A stretch of 64,000 bases of DNA from a virus: positions 113,933 through 177,932 of the IMG/VR virus record IMGVR_UViG_3300035670_011573; one strand, written 5' to 3'. Positions 18,890 to 27,896 of this stretch are shown here, in pieces (position 1 is the first letter of the stretch; each line of letters begins with the position of its first letter). The notes under the pieces are model-generated. The model was not told the origin of the DNA, searched no databases, and was given only the letters and a program-made list of their open reading frames with translations. Both the position numbers and the translations under genes were made by a program.

Positions 18890-19768
18890 CTAATAAATTT
18901 TGGATTGTGTTCTATGTTCAATCCATCTAAATACAAAGCTGTTGGGTGGGCCAGCGGTAGCAGTTAGGTTTAAGCCCTTACCCTCTATCTTCTGCGTTGA
19001 TCTAATCCAGCGATTATCCCTACTATCTCTATAATAAAAACTAATTTGACCAGTCGCCGGATTAATCATGTGCCTAACATAGTTAGATGTATTTAATTGG
19101 TTAATTTGTATATTTTGAAATTGAAATGGACTGACTGAATCCATTGTACCATGCGGTCGATTGATTATCTTTACAACCTGATTTTCTTGCGATTCCTTGG
19201 TTGTTCCATCAATTATAATATAAAAAGCCTTGGGATCAAAATTTATATTGTTATTTGGAGTTGATATAGGCGGCTTTTGTGATGGGAACTTCTTAATCTC
19301 AAAGTTAACAAAGTCAAGTGTGGTATCGCCAGGAATATCTTCACCACGATTATTGGTAGTAGAACCCTTTAAGTCTAAGTCTTGAAAGGGAATCGAACTG
19401 GCTTGTGCGATATTACCATTGGCATCATAAGATAAGTGATCTACCGGAACACTATCTGGCGGAAGTAAATTGATACCTTCTTGTTCCGTTAACCTAGTTC
19501 TGTCTAAAGCTGTTTGATCGGTAAACCAAGTCCGCTCCAAGATAGAAGTGTATTCTATACCTGATTTTGCAAATGCCTTCAAAACAGTTGTTTTGCCCGT
19601 AGTTGGTAGCACAATTTTATCAACATAAATTGTAGAATCCTCTGTGGGGATTGAACCATCTAATGTATAAAAAATTGTTGCTGGCTTGTTAGCAGATAAA
19701 TATACAAACTCTGGAAAGCCAGCAATCACCTGATCTTCACTTTCTTCTAAAAAAAGAACTATGGCCAT
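18890..19768 (-). CDS. chitobiase C-terminal-domain protein, probable virion protein
   Basis: Residues about 20-85 match the chitobiase/beta-hexosaminidase C-terminal-type domain: ATIFYTLDGSIPTEDSTIY is the diagnostic pattern, followed by TVLKAFAKSGIEYTSI. The remainder (292 residues in all) is beta-rich with polar linkers and no catalytic motif. Such domains occur in phage fibres, decoration and baseplate proteins, where they act as surface Ig-like modules. It is 8 bases from the Fe-S nuclease gene. A structural role is inferred. Confidence 0.7.
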   Translation of the reverse strand: MAIVLFLEESEDQVIAGFPEFVYLSANKPATIFYTLDGSIPTEDSTIYVDKIVLPTTGKTTVLKAFAKSGIEYTSILERTWFTDQTALDRTRLTEQEGINLLPPDSVPVDHLSYDANGNIAQASSIPFQDLDLKGSTTNNRGEDIPGDTTLDFVNFEIKKFPSQKPPISTPNNNINFDPKAFYIIIDGTTKESQENQVVKIINRPHGTMDSVSPFQFQNIQINQLNTSNYVRHMINPATGQISFYYRDSRDNRWIRSTQKIEGKGLNLTATAGPPNSFVFRWIEHRTQSKIY

Positions 19769-19825
19769 ATCTCCCCCTGTTTTGATATAACAAACAATAT
19801 AATTATTAGATTTATACTTGCAATA

Positions 19826-21931
19826 TCAGAGGGCGATATAATTAATGGAACTTTCGCCATTAACTTTTGTAATATCTAAAATATTATTAAATCTTTCTTT
19901 TAAAGAATCGTTGTGTGTGATTACTAGAATCTTATACTTCTTTTCAAGTGCCTTAATCACATTTACAAAGAGTGACTCAGTACCCTGACGATCCAAAGGT
20001 GAGTTGATTTCGTCTAACAACAAGAACTCTAAGGAAGATCCTCCATGCCTACTTGAAATCTCACTCAAAGCGATTCTAAGTGCCAATGAAATTCTAAACT
20101 TCTCCCCACCACTTAATGACTTAAAGTTTTGAACCACGCCTTCTTTTTTAACCCGTAGATCCAAAGTATCTACAACAGAAACACCATCCGAACCAACCCG
20201 CTGTGTATCTAGGAAAATCTGGAATGGCTCATTGCAAATAGAGTTTAGAATTTCATTAGAAGTCTTTTCCAAGTCTTCAATTAATGCATTCAATAAAATA
20301 GTTTGAATTCCATTTTTCCCAAGCAACTTTACCATCTTTTCTAAGGTCGAAATTGATTTTTGTTTTTCTAGGAACTTCTTCTTAGTTTCTTCGCCTTCAG
20401 AGATTTTATTGCCAACATTAGAAATCTTTTCAGTTAAAACACCAATGTTGTGATTGTTCTTCTCAATAGACTTACTTAGTTCAGCCTTCTCCTCTTTTTT
20501 GTTCGCAATATTTTTCTGTAATTCTTTAAAGCTATCATCCTTTAAAGATTCTAAAATAGACTCATTGGCGGAAATTTCAGCAGTTAACTTTAACAACTCT
20601 TTTTCTAAATGTGAATTGTCAGTAGTTAATTCCAAAACTCTTTCTTCTGAAATCTTAGACTCAGCCTCCAAGGTCTTGATCTTAGATAAGTATACTTCCT
20701 TCTTTCTCTTGTTATTTTTTGCAACTTCTAAGTTTAGAATTTTTTCTTCAACTTCTTTGACCTTATTCTGACAATAGATAAAGGTTGACTTATATTCATC
20801 TAGTTGCTTTTTCTGCTCATTAAGAAGGTGGTTGTATAATTCGTCATGAATAGCCTGTGAGCAAACATAGCAAGAATCTTTGGCAATCTTTCTTTCAGCG
20901 ACGGCTTTCCCAAGTTGCTTAGAAATCTCCATCTTTGCCTTGTATTCAATTGCCTCTTGCGATAGGGCAGTCAGCCTTTCTTCTGCGTCTTCTATGATTA
21001 TAAGCCCGTCAATCTTACTATTAAACTCTTTTGCCTCCTCCGCTTTGGTGGCTAAATTATCCTGATGCTTTTTTAGATTATCTTGGTTAGATTTAAATAG
21101 TCGATTTGCCTTGTCATAATCTTTTCTGATGCCCTCTAAAAGAGCTACCGTCTGGTCCCATTTTGCTGTATCTAGACTGGACTTTAGCTCCTGGTATCTT
21201 GTATTTAAGCTTTGCAAGACATGATCTAATTCGTCACGCGACTTAAGCTGTGCCTCTAGATTGGAAGATTCATTATTTAAAAGTAAATTCAAAGATTCTA
21301 ATTCTACAACGTTTTTATCATAATCCTCTATCTTAGATTCTAAAAGCTTTGACTCTGCCCTTAACTCTTTGAGAGAAAACTTGATTTTTTCCTCATACTC
21401 ATCCCACTTAGAGATATCCATAATAGATTTTAAAATCTCTTTTTTTCTGGAAGCATCGGTTTCTGTAAACTCAGAAATGTCATTCTGACGGAAATAAGCC
21501 GAATTTATAAAAGTCTTATAATCGAACTTAATAGCTTTTACAATTTCATCATTGGTTAAGCTGGGTGTAGAACCAGATATATCTACCCAATTATTATTAG
21601 CGTCTTGCTTTAAGAATTCAACGTTAGAAGTTGAACCAGAACGCTGACGCTTCCTTACTACACGATAAGTTTCACCACCATGTTTGAAAGTAAAGGTAAC
21701 CCTGCAATTACTCTCACCCCAAAAAATTACATCATCCATAGAGGCAACTCTAGCTTTATTAAACAAACACCATAAGATAGATTCAAAAACTGCGCTCTTA
21801 CCAGAGCCATTGGAAATGTCATAATTACCTTCTACGTTTCCAATTAATAAGGCAGAATCAAATTGTGAAAAATCAACGGTGCTGTCTCTGTGAGAAAAAA
21901 AGTTTTTAATCTCTAAACTAACTGGAACCAT
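19826..21931 (-). CDS. sbcC: SbcC/Rad50-type recombination ATPase (T4 gp46-like)
   Basis: The 701-residue SMC-like protein carries Walker A NGSGKS (41-46), a zinc-hook CYVC (354-357) at the middle of a long coiled coil, the ABC signature LSGGEK (606-611) and Walker B EFLLLDE (635-641). It would pair with the Mre11-like nuclease of the adjacent gene (9-base gap) to resect DNA ends in recombination-dependent replication. It is shorter than bacterial SbcC (about 1000 residues), as is usual for phage versions, because the coiled coil is reduced. Confidence 0.96.
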   Translation of the reverse strand: MVPVSLEIKNFFSHRDSTVDFSQFDSALLIGNVEGNYDISNGSGKSAVFESILWCLFNKARVASMDDVIFWGESNCRVTFTFKHGGETYRVVRKRQRSGSTSNVEFLKQDANNNWVDISGSTPSLTNDEIVKAIKFDYKTFINSAYFRQNDISEFTETDASRKKEILKSIMDISKWDEYEEKIKFSLKELRAESKLLESKIEDYDKNVVELESLNLLLNNESSNLEAQLKSRDELDHVLQSLNTRYQELKSSLDTAKWDQTVALLEGIRKDYDKANRLFKSNQDNLKKHQDNLATKAEEAKEFNSKIDGLIIIEDAEERLTALSQEAIEYKAKMEISKQLGKAVAERKIAKDSCYVCSQAIHDELYNHLLNEQKKQLDEYKSTFIYCQNKVKEVEEKILNLEVAKNNKRKKEVYLSKIKTLEAESKISEERVLELTTDNSHLEKELLKLTAEISANESILESLKDDSFKELQKNIANKKEEKAELSKSIEKNNHNIGVLTEKISNVGNKISEGEETKKKFLEKQKSISTLEKMVKLLGKNGIQTILLNALIEDLEKTSNEILNSICNEPFQIFLDTQRVGSDGVSVVDTLDLRVKKEGVVQNFKSLSGGEKFRISLALRIALSEISSRHGGSSLEFLLLDEINSPLDRQGTESLFVNVIKALEKKYKILVITHNDSLKERFNNILDITKVNGESSINYIAL

Positions 21932-21940
21932 TGCAAACTC

Positions 21941-23104
21941 CTAAATCATAATCTTTTTGGCTTCAATTAAAATCAGATTTTTTTCAGAAGGCTCTATGCT
22001 AGATTGATCATTTAAAAAAGCCTCAAACATAGTGTAATCATCTTTATGCTTGAGAATTGCTTCATCCCTTACCATCCTGTTGAAAATAGGCTCTATGATA
22101 ATTTTAGAGACATAGAAACAATCAAAGCTATAAGCTATTTTTTCTAATTCACTTTTCTTAATAAAAGAAGTCATATTTTCTTTTATAATAACTTTTATCC
22201 TAATAATCTTATCTTTTATCTCATACTCTGAAACCTTTTTCTTAAAAACATCTAAGAAATTAACATGATCAGAGTCTTCCATATTTACAGATACTTCTAA
22301 CAGTTGTCTAGATGGGCACTTTAAAACTTTAGTTTTTTTAGTGTTGGTATCATAATCAAAAAAGAACTTATCAATGTTTTCATCACCAAAGTTTAACTTT
22401 TCCATAGAGCCGGTATAAAGGGCAATCGGCTCTTTTCTTTTGATAATTTTAAACTGATGATAATGCCCCATAGCAACAAGATCACAACCAGAAAAAGCTT
22501 CTGGTCTAGCCAGCACTTCGGCACCACCATAATCTTGATAACTTCCGGTATGGAAAAAGTTATGACCAATTGCAATCCTTGGATTATCATCGCACTGGTC
22601 AATGAGTGCCTTAATTTCCTTTTCAAAAAGGATAGAATCTTCTTCTGTATTCTTGCCAAGATACATTCTTCTATCACGGTATGGAATTAAAATCAGATTG
22701 GCCCCATCCTTACTTCTACTGTGAAACTTAATAACCTCAGGATTTAAGACCAATCTAACATTAGGATAATCTTTGGCTGCCAAGGATGAAATTGAGCTAG
22801 TAAAAGTATCACCCACTTTTCTATAATCATGGTTTCCCATAATAATTATAGAAGTGATATTTGCCATAGATAATTTCTTAATCGCTTGATTTAGAACGTT
22901 CATATGCTCAGGTGCTGGTGTCCTTGAATCAAAGGCATCGCCAGTTTGCACAAAGGCATCCGCACCATTATTAATAGCATAATCTACAATATAATTAAGC
23001 GTTCTTTCATAATCTTCGATACGGGTATTCCCACCAGTCTTGGTAGAACGTCCTAAACCAAAAACTGCGCCAATATGCGTATCACCACAAATAATAACTT
23101 TCAT
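21941..23104 (-). CDS. sbcD: SbcD/Mre11-type nuclease (T4 gp47-like)
   Basis: The 387-residue calcineurin-like phosphoesterase has all five motifs in order: GDTHIG near residue 8, QTGDAFD, IMGNHDYR, IGHNFFHTG and MGHYHQFK. These coordinate the two catalytic metals. The C-terminal 130 residues form the capping/partner-binding region. It processes DNA ends together with the Rad50-like protein encoded just downstream. The start codon overlaps the stop of the CHC2 zinc-finger gene, indicating coupled translation. Confidence 0.96.
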   Translation of the reverse strand: MKVIICGDTHIGAVFGLGRSTKTGGNTRIEDYERTLNYIVDYAINNGADAFVQTGDAFDSRTPAPEHMNVLNQAIKKLSMANITSIIIMGNHDYRKVGDTFTSSISSLAAKDYPNVRLVLNPEVIKFHSRSKDGANLILIPYRDRRMYLGKNTEEDSILFEKEIKALIDQCDDNPRIAIGHNFFHTGSYQDYGGAEVLARPEAFSGCDLVAMGHYHQFKIIKRKEPIALYTGSMEKLNFGDENIDKFFFDYDTNTKKTKVLKCPSRQLLEVSVNMEDSDHVNFLDVFKKKVSEYEIKDKIIRIKVIIKENMTSFIKKSELEKIAYSFDCFYVSKIIIEPIFNRMVRDEAILKHKDDYTMFEAFLNDQSSIEPSEKNLILIEAKKIMI

Positions 23105-23640
23105 CCGGCATACCTTTCTTCAATTATTGAAGTTATCTTGTTAAATAGTTTTTTGGCCATAACATCATCTTGTGGATCAATATCTAATATGTATTGATCT
23201 GTATATTTCATTAATTCAGAAATCCATTTTAAATCTTCTTTATGCTCTAACATGGTATTTCTAAATAGATGAGATATCTGTAATAATGTATAAAAATTAT
23301 TAATTTCAATATTAAAACTTCTACTATTGGATGATGGTTCCACCCTATTTCTAAGAATAGAAACCGCCTCACCAAAAGTAATACCAGTACATAGCATATA
23401 AAAATCTATGGAGTTAGAACTGGCACCACACCCAAAGCAATAAAAATTATTTCTAATGCTATCTATATAGAGGGAGCCAGTTCTTTCCCCACCGCTTTTA
23501 TGATTTGCAGATGGGCATTTGCATCTTTTATTAAAGTTTCCAGAAGATACATCTTCGGTATCAATTCCAAACTCCTGAGCAACATCTAAGATTAGAACGC
23601 CAGAAGTAATATCTTCTTTCGATATATATCCACTTTTCAT
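23101..23640 (-). CDS. stand-alone CHC2 (DnaG-type) zinc-finger protein
   Basis: Residues about 35-85 are a CHC2 zinc ribbon like the N-terminus of bacterial primase: RCKCPSANH, then SLYIDSIRNNFYCFGCG and a helix FGEAVSIL. No TOPRIM catalytic domain follows, and the remaining 90 residues are of unknown type. In DnaG the CHC2 module recognises the priming template, so the protein may act as a primase accessory factor or DNA-binding module. It precedes sbcD with a 4-base overlap. It could be the zinc-binding part of a primase encoded elsewhere. Confidence 0.85.
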   Translation of the reverse strand: MKSGYISKEDITSGVLILDVAQEFGIDTEDVSSGNFNKRCKCPSANHKSGGERTGSLYIDSIRNNFYCFGCGASSNSIDFYMLCTGITFGEAVSILRNRVEPSSNSRSFNIEINNFYTLLQISHLFRNTMLEHKEDLKWISELMKYTDQYILDIDPQDDVMAKKLFNKITSIIEERYAG

Positions 23641-23664
23641 ACAATTCCTATTCAGATAGAGTGG

Positions 23665-23853
23665 TTACTTGTTAAGTTTTAAAATGTCTCTTAGCATCTG
23701 CCTTTGAGCACAAACAGCAATATATAATTTTTCATCTTTAATATTGATATTGTTAGTCTCAGCAAAATTTTCCATATCCCTAATGAAAGTGTTTAAAGAC
23801 CTCAATCTAAGTAACATTTCTGATTTAAGGTCTTTGATTTCAAAGTCATCCAT
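23665..23853 (-). CDS. small hypothetical helical protein
   Basis: A 62-residue charged helical protein with leucine-rich spacing (LKSEMLLRLRSLN) and no recognised family. Its start overlaps the stop of the next gene upstream, so the two are translationally linked. It leads into the CHC2-sbcD-sbcC block. Confidence 0.5.
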   Translation of the reverse strand: MDDFEIKDLKSEMLLRLRSLNTFIRDMENFAETNNINIKDEKLYIAVCAQRQMLRDILKLNK

Positions 23854-24233
23854 TATTGCTTTTCTTGTCTTCTAAGTTTCTTTTCAAGCTCCCTTACTTT
23901 AACCTCTAAGGTAAGGTTCTTGTCTTTTAAAGCAATGCTTGCGCGCAAGGCCAAGATAATCAACCCAAAGACACCTGCCCCTGGGTCATGTGAATCTAAT
24001 TCGTCTGCGGCCACCATGAGCCTGTTGAATATAGAGATCGTATTCTTATCATACGCAGAAGTTCTGTTGTCTGGGTGAGTTTTATCTTCCAGCAAGGCCT
24101 TATATTCTTCCACCGCGCGTTCGTATTTTGCGAGCGGGGTTTCTGGTTTGTCGGAATTATGACGGTTTCGATAGTTTGCAGATATCTTTGGCTTATCCTG
24201 ATTACTTCTCTGTTGGTTTTCTTCTTCACTCAT
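23853..24233 (-). CDS. hypothetical protein with charged tail
   Basis: The 126-residue protein has a disordered polar N-terminus (about 1-35, Gln/Asn/Lys-rich). A helical core follows, with AKYERAVEEYKALLEDK and one hydrophobic stretch (GVFGLIILALRASIAL), then a strongly charged helix (VRELEKKLRRQEKQ). No family is recognised. It overlaps both neighbouring small genes by a few bases. Confidence 0.55.
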   Translation of the reverse strand: MSEEENQQRSNQDKPKISANYRNRHNSDKPETPLAKYERAVEEYKALLEDKTHPDNRTSAYDKNTISIFNRLMVAADELDSHDPGAGVFGLIILALRASIALKDKNLTLEVKVRELEKKLRRQEKQ

Positions 24234-24567
24234 AATTAAAGTCCTCTTTTAAAATTAAGGCAATCCAGATGCCACAATCCTTATGTATTCTAATAAATGA
24301 TTGGATATTATTCAATATATTTTTATCATATGCGTTGTAATTTCTATAAAGAAGCGAAAGTGTATTCACACATTTGTTATAATCATTAATTGGAGAATCA
24401 AAAAGTTCGCAAGCAGAATCAAAAAAGTTTAGCAAGGTATTGTATAAGTCTTCGGATATCTGTTCTAAATCTATAATAGGATTTTGAACAGATTTACAAA
24501 TAACAAACTCCCCATGTTTTAGTCCATTACACCCTAAAACAAGGTATGCCTTAAGGCGATTACCCAC
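24226..24567 (-). CDS. hypothetical protein, 113 residues
   Basis: Unrecognised. It starts MGNRLKAYLVLG and contains LYNTLLNFFDSACELFDSP and several aromatic-rich helices, with no enzymatic motif or membrane segment. It overlaps the following gene by 8 bases and follows the fibre gene by about 30 bases. Confidence 0.5.
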   Translation of the reverse strand: MGNRLKAYLVLGCNGLKHGEFVICKSVQNPIIDLEQISEDLYNTLLNFFDSACELFDSPINDYNKCVNTLSLLYRNYNAYDKNILNNIQSFIRIHKDCGIWIALILKEDFNYE

Positions 24568-24596
24568 AAAAACTCCAGCATGGATTTATAAAATTG

Positions 24597-26645
24597 TTAT
24601 ACGTATCTGACTAGGCTTGCTGTCATGGCGGCTACCCAACGAATATTGGTGGCTGCAATACCAGTTACATCCAGCCTCAAGCTGCCGTTAGTGGTATCTG
24701 CGGATACTGCTGCCGTTATACCAACCAATGCAGGGTCAGAATCCACTGTCACAACTGGTGTGCCAACTATACTGGTAGTCCCAACTAAGTTGGCCCTCTT
24801 TATTATACCAGATATAGTTATTCCGCCCGAATTATATGTAGATGACATGGCGGAAACTTCTATCGTAAATTTTAAGGTGGTATAGCTTAATAAAGTATAT
24901 TGTTCAGAAACATTATTTAAAAAGATTTGTGTTGCAGCACCGCTATTTGTTTGGCCAAACCAAGTTGCCACTACACGCTGTGCAGTTCCCCCAACAAATC
25001 CTGGATATGGGTTAAAACTTCCAGAAGATTGTGCTGATTCGGCAAAGTTTCTTGCCACGCCAGAACTACCACCAGCTATGGAACTATAAGTTCCAGAGGC
25101 TTCATTAGATTGTCCACCACCCACGAAGGAAATAATCCCAGAAGCTGTATTATCATTACCACCAGCTATTGTTGCATAGTTTCCAGTTACATTATTTCCC
25201 GAACCACCCCCAACTGTAGCTATAATTCCGGAAGCTTGATTATTGCTACCACCAGCTATAGTAGATGCAGAACCGGTGGCTGTATGACCAACGCCACCAC
25301 CAATAAAAGAAGAATCACCATATGCCTTATTTAGTAACCCACCAGATACTACTGCATATTGTACAGTGGCCTCATTTTGGCTGCCACCAGATATTACCGT
25401 GTATTGATCAGATGCTTGGTTGGTATTACCACCACCTATAAAGCTATATGCACCAGAAATCGTATTGCTAAATCCACCAGAAATAGTTGAGTAACTTTTT
25501 GATATTTCATTATCCCTGCCGCCACCAACAAAAGCGTAATCTGTACCCAACCCACTCCCATCTATTAGGTTGGATCTTCCGCCCACGATGGTGCTATAAT
25601 CTGCATAAGCACCAGAAATTTCATTATCTATTCCGCCACCAATAAGGGCTGCGCCATAGTAAGCAGTTGGCGGCCTAGCTCCAACACCATCTAGGTTTAT
25701 TTTATTTCCCAAGCCACTATCTTTTCCACCTCCACCAATAAATGAAGATTTGGATGCTGGACCAGATATGTAATTCTCTACACCACTTAGAATTCCAGAC
25801 TTCTCAGAATTATCAATTTCATTTTTATATCCAGAACCAATAAAAGACTTGATGCTTCCAGCTTTCACCTGGTTAAGTTCGCCGCTAATTATAGAAGAAT
25901 CATCAGCCGAACTAACGTTATCATGACCACCACCAATATAATTTCTGGAACCAGTGGCTTGATTATTTTCGCCACCAGAAACTGTACTTGATTCACCAGA
26001 AGAAAGATTTTCTTTTCCGCCAGTTACAGAAGACTTATCACCAGAAGAAATATTATCCAATCCTACGCCAAAGGAATAAAGGCCCCGATTGGAATCGTCC
26101 CATTGTGTTGAGTTTGTTTTACCGCCCCTAACGGCACCTTTTACCTTGTCAAAAATAAACCTAGAACTATATTTTGGATCAGGATCCTTTTCTAATGAAG
26201 GTGCCCCAACAACATAGCTATATTCCAGAAACTCAGGGGCTGGTTTAATAATTTCTTCTGTATAATCTACTGCAGCAGGAATTTCGCTTCTTATTTGCGA
26301 AAGATCTAAATAATAATAAGTATCACCATCTATCACTTCTGACTCTGGGATTGCAGAATCTTGGTCTAAGAATGGCTGAACATTTCTGACAGTAATCGCA
26401 TTATCTGCTATGTTGGAATTTTGAATTTGCCCAGTTACATGACTAACCAAATCAATTTTTTGTGCAGAACCATCTTTGTGTAGTCCATCATGCTTATGGC
26501 CTGCAACAAGTGGATCTGTTGGTTCATATAGATCACCTTCGGTGCTTCCATATAAACCGCCAAACATAGCGTTGGCAGATTCGGCGGTAAATACGGTTTG
26601 TGACTCAACATACTTAGTTAACTTATTGCGAATTTTTCTGGCCAT
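24597..26645 (-). CDS. tail-fibre/adhesin with YadA-head-like repeats
   Basis: The 682-residue protein has an N-terminal attachment-like region containing VAGHKHDGLHKDGS, a motif common in phage fibre proteins. From about residue 190 to 560 it has some twenty short repeats built on the pattern xSxIxGGxxNxAxG (for example IAGGSNNQASG, VGGGSGNNVTG). These match the left-handed beta-roll repeats of trimeric autotransporter adhesin heads such as YadA. The C-terminal ~120 residues are a beta-rich domain that may fold as the trimer tip. No peptidase S74 chaperone motif is visible. It is likely a trimeric receptor-binding fibre. Confidence 0.85.
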   Translation of the reverse strand: MARKIRNKLTKYVESQTVFTAESANAMFGGLYGSTEGDLYEPTDPLVAGHKHDGLHKDGSAQKIDLVSHVTGQIQNSNIADNAITVRNVQPFLDQDSAIPESEVIDGDTYYYLDLSQIRSEIPAAVDYTEEIIKPAPEFLEYSYVVGAPSLEKDPDPKYSSRFIFDKVKGAVRGGKTNSTQWDDSNRGLYSFGVGLDNISSGDKSSVTGGKENLSSGESSTVSGGENNQATGSRNYIGGGHDNVSSADDSSIISGELNQVKAGSIKSFIGSGYKNEIDNSEKSGILSGVENYISGPASKSSFIGGGGKDSGLGNKINLDGVGARPPTAYYGAALIGGGIDNEISGAYADYSTIVGGRSNLIDGSGLGTDYAFVGGGRDNEISKSYSTISGGFSNTISGAYSFIGGGNTNQASDQYTVISGGSQNEATVQYAVVSGGLLNKAYGDSSFIGGGVGHTATGSASTIAGGSNNQASGIIATVGGGSGNNVTGNYATIAGGNDNTASGIISFVGGGQSNEASGTYSSIAGGSSGVARNFAESAQSSGSFNPYPGFVGGTAQRVVATWFGQTNSGAATQIFLNNVSEQYTLLSYTTLKFTIEVSAMSSTYNSGGITISGIIKRANLVGTTSIVGTPVVTVDSDPALVGITAAVSADTTNGSLRLDVTGIAATNIRWVAAMTASLVRYV

Positions 26646-26658
26646 AGAATACTCCTAA

Positions 26659-26955
26659 TCAATCTTCATTAGAAGACAAATCTTTTAATAGTTTTTTAAC
26701 TACATTACTAGTTTTAAACCTTAAAGATTTATATGATTTTAAAATCATTTCTTCCTGTGTCTTAGGATTTCTAACTGGACGTGGTTCATGCTCATAAAGA
26801 TAAAATCTTCCGAATCCTACAATAGAGATTTCTTGCCCTGCTTTAAGTTCGTCTACCATAAGCTTAAACAATTCTTCTAAAATAACATCTGCTTCTTTTT
26901 GATTAAGAAATGTTCTTTTTGCTAACTTTTTAGACAAAGTTTTTTTATTGATCAT
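26659..26955 (-). CDS. HU/IHF-family DNA-binding protein
   Basis: At 98 residues it has the full HU length and pattern: two N-terminal helices (KTLSKKLAKRTFLNQKEADV), then EISIVGFGRFYLYEHEPRPVRNP, the beta-arm with the conserved R-NP tip, and a C-terminal helix. It would bend or coat phage DNA. The gene is 13 bases upstream of the fibre gene, and its start overlaps the end of the HNH gene. Confidence 0.93.
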   Translation of the reverse strand: MINKKTLSKKLAKRTFLNQKEADVILEELFKLMVDELKAGQEISIVGFGRFYLYEHEPRPVRNPKTQEEMILKSYKSLRFKTSNVVKKLLKDLSSNED

Positions 26956-27389
26956 TCTTTTCCCTTTTGATAAAGGTAAATTTTAGAAACATGTTCTAAA
27001 AACTTCTCCTTATCATTCTTATGTTTTAAAAAATTACAACTAGTGCAACAAGGAACTAGATTGCTTTTAAAGTAGCCTAGAACATTATCTACCCTATCTA
27101 AGCTAATTCTATATAACTTGTCACCGCAGTAATGACAGATAGAATCTTTAAAAGAAAAAAATTCTTTCTTGGTTAATTTAAATTCAATATTTCTTTTGGC
27201 GGCACTTCTTTTGCATTCTCTGTATAATCTATCAGGATTAGACTTCCAAGAATCATCCCAATTTTTTCTTTTATTATTTCTACAAAGACTACAAATTCTG
27301 TGCCGCCCTCTAGAGCCGTTCTTATGAAAATTCTGTATAGCTTTTGTTTGAGAACAAGAATTGCATTTTCTTTCGACTTCTTCATTCAT
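26952..27389 (-). CDS. HNH endonuclease
   Basis: From the ATG at 27389 the protein is 145 residues. An N-terminal Cys4 module (CNSCSQTKAI, CSLCRNNK) precedes the HNH core CHYCGDKLYRISLDRVDN followed by NLVPCCTSCNFLK, with the CxxC pairs that hold a structural zinc. The DRVDN motif fits a beta-beta-alpha-metal active site. Free-standing HNH genes of this type are usually homing endonucleases in phages. It sits between the HU gene and a small gene. A longer frame to 27431 is unlikely because it reads through an alternating purine-pyrimidine tract (27399-27421). Confidence 0.85.
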   Translation of the reverse strand: MNEEVERKCNSCSQTKAIQNFHKNGSRGRHRICSLCRNNKRKNWDDSWKSNPDRLYRECKRSAAKRNIEFKLTKKEFFSFKDSICHYCGDKLYRISLDRVDNVLGYFKSNLVPCCTSCNFLKHKNDKEKFLEHVSKIYLYQKGKE

Positions 27390-27398
27390 TATTACTCC

Positions 27399-27421
27399 GT
27401 ACACGCGCGTGTGCGTGTGCA
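27399..27421. repeat. 23-base alternating purine-pyrimidine tract
   Basis: Strictly alternating purines and pyrimidines for 23 bases, GC-rich inside an AT-rich genome, just upstream of the HNH start. Such sequences favour left-handed DNA under superhelical stress. The nonamer GTGCGTGTG within it recurs at 31238 and 31968. Confidence 0.5.
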
Positions 27422-27423
27422 GT

Positions 27424-27636
27424 CTAACCAACTATATCATCAGAAAACTTTCCCCTATATTTTTCAGATTCTTTAAGATCATCATCTATATTTTTACCAG
27501 AAGAAATATAGGCTTTGCCAAGTCTTTCAAACTCATCATCTTCCATGCTAGAAGTATCTATGCCATAATTTTCATAAAGCCTTTCTAATTTCTTAGAAAA
27601 TTCGCTTCTTTCTTTTTCTGGCTTAGTATTCTTCAT
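27424..27636 (-). CDS. small hypothetical charged protein
   Basis: A 70-residue hydrophilic protein (KKLERLYENYGIDTSSMEDDEFERLGKAY) with no recognised family. Its start overlaps the stop of the KH-protein gene by one base, placing it in the same operon. No structural signature is visible. Confidence 0.5.
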   Translation of the reverse strand: MKNTKPEKERSEFSKKLERLYENYGIDTSSMEDDEFERLGKAYISSGKNIDDDLKESEKYRGKFSDDIVG

Positions 27637-27896
27637 TATTCTAATGGTTTGTTCATTACATTTATTAGTACCCTAACACCATTCTTGGCACCAGAGGCTT
27701 TTGAGATAGTACGAAGGGCACTTGCTACACGGCCACCCTTTCCGATTAACTTGCCTACATCATCTTTTGCAACTGTAATCTCATAAAGAACACCCTTCTC
27801 GGATTGCTCTTCCGTAATCTTAACATTTTGCACATCATCAACAATGGATTTCACCATTGTTTCAACTAACACCTTGATCTCTTTCATCTTTCCCAT
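27636..27896 (-). CDS. khpA: KH-domain RNA-binding protein (KhpA-like)
   Basis: The 86-residue protein is a single KH domain. The diagnostic GKLIGKGGRVASALRTI loop (about 45-61) includes the GxxG motif, preceded by an EITVAKDDVG strand. It matches KhpA/YlqC-type bacterial proteins, small RNA-binding regulators usually about 75-85 residues long. It overlaps the Hsp20 gene by 35 bases. The role in the phage may be RNA chaperoning or host-RNA control, by inference. Confidence 0.88.
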   Translation of the reverse strand: MGKMKEIKVLVETMVKSIVDDVQNVKITEEQSEKGVLYEITVAKDDVGKLIGKGGRVASALRTISKASGAKNGVRVLINVMNKPLE

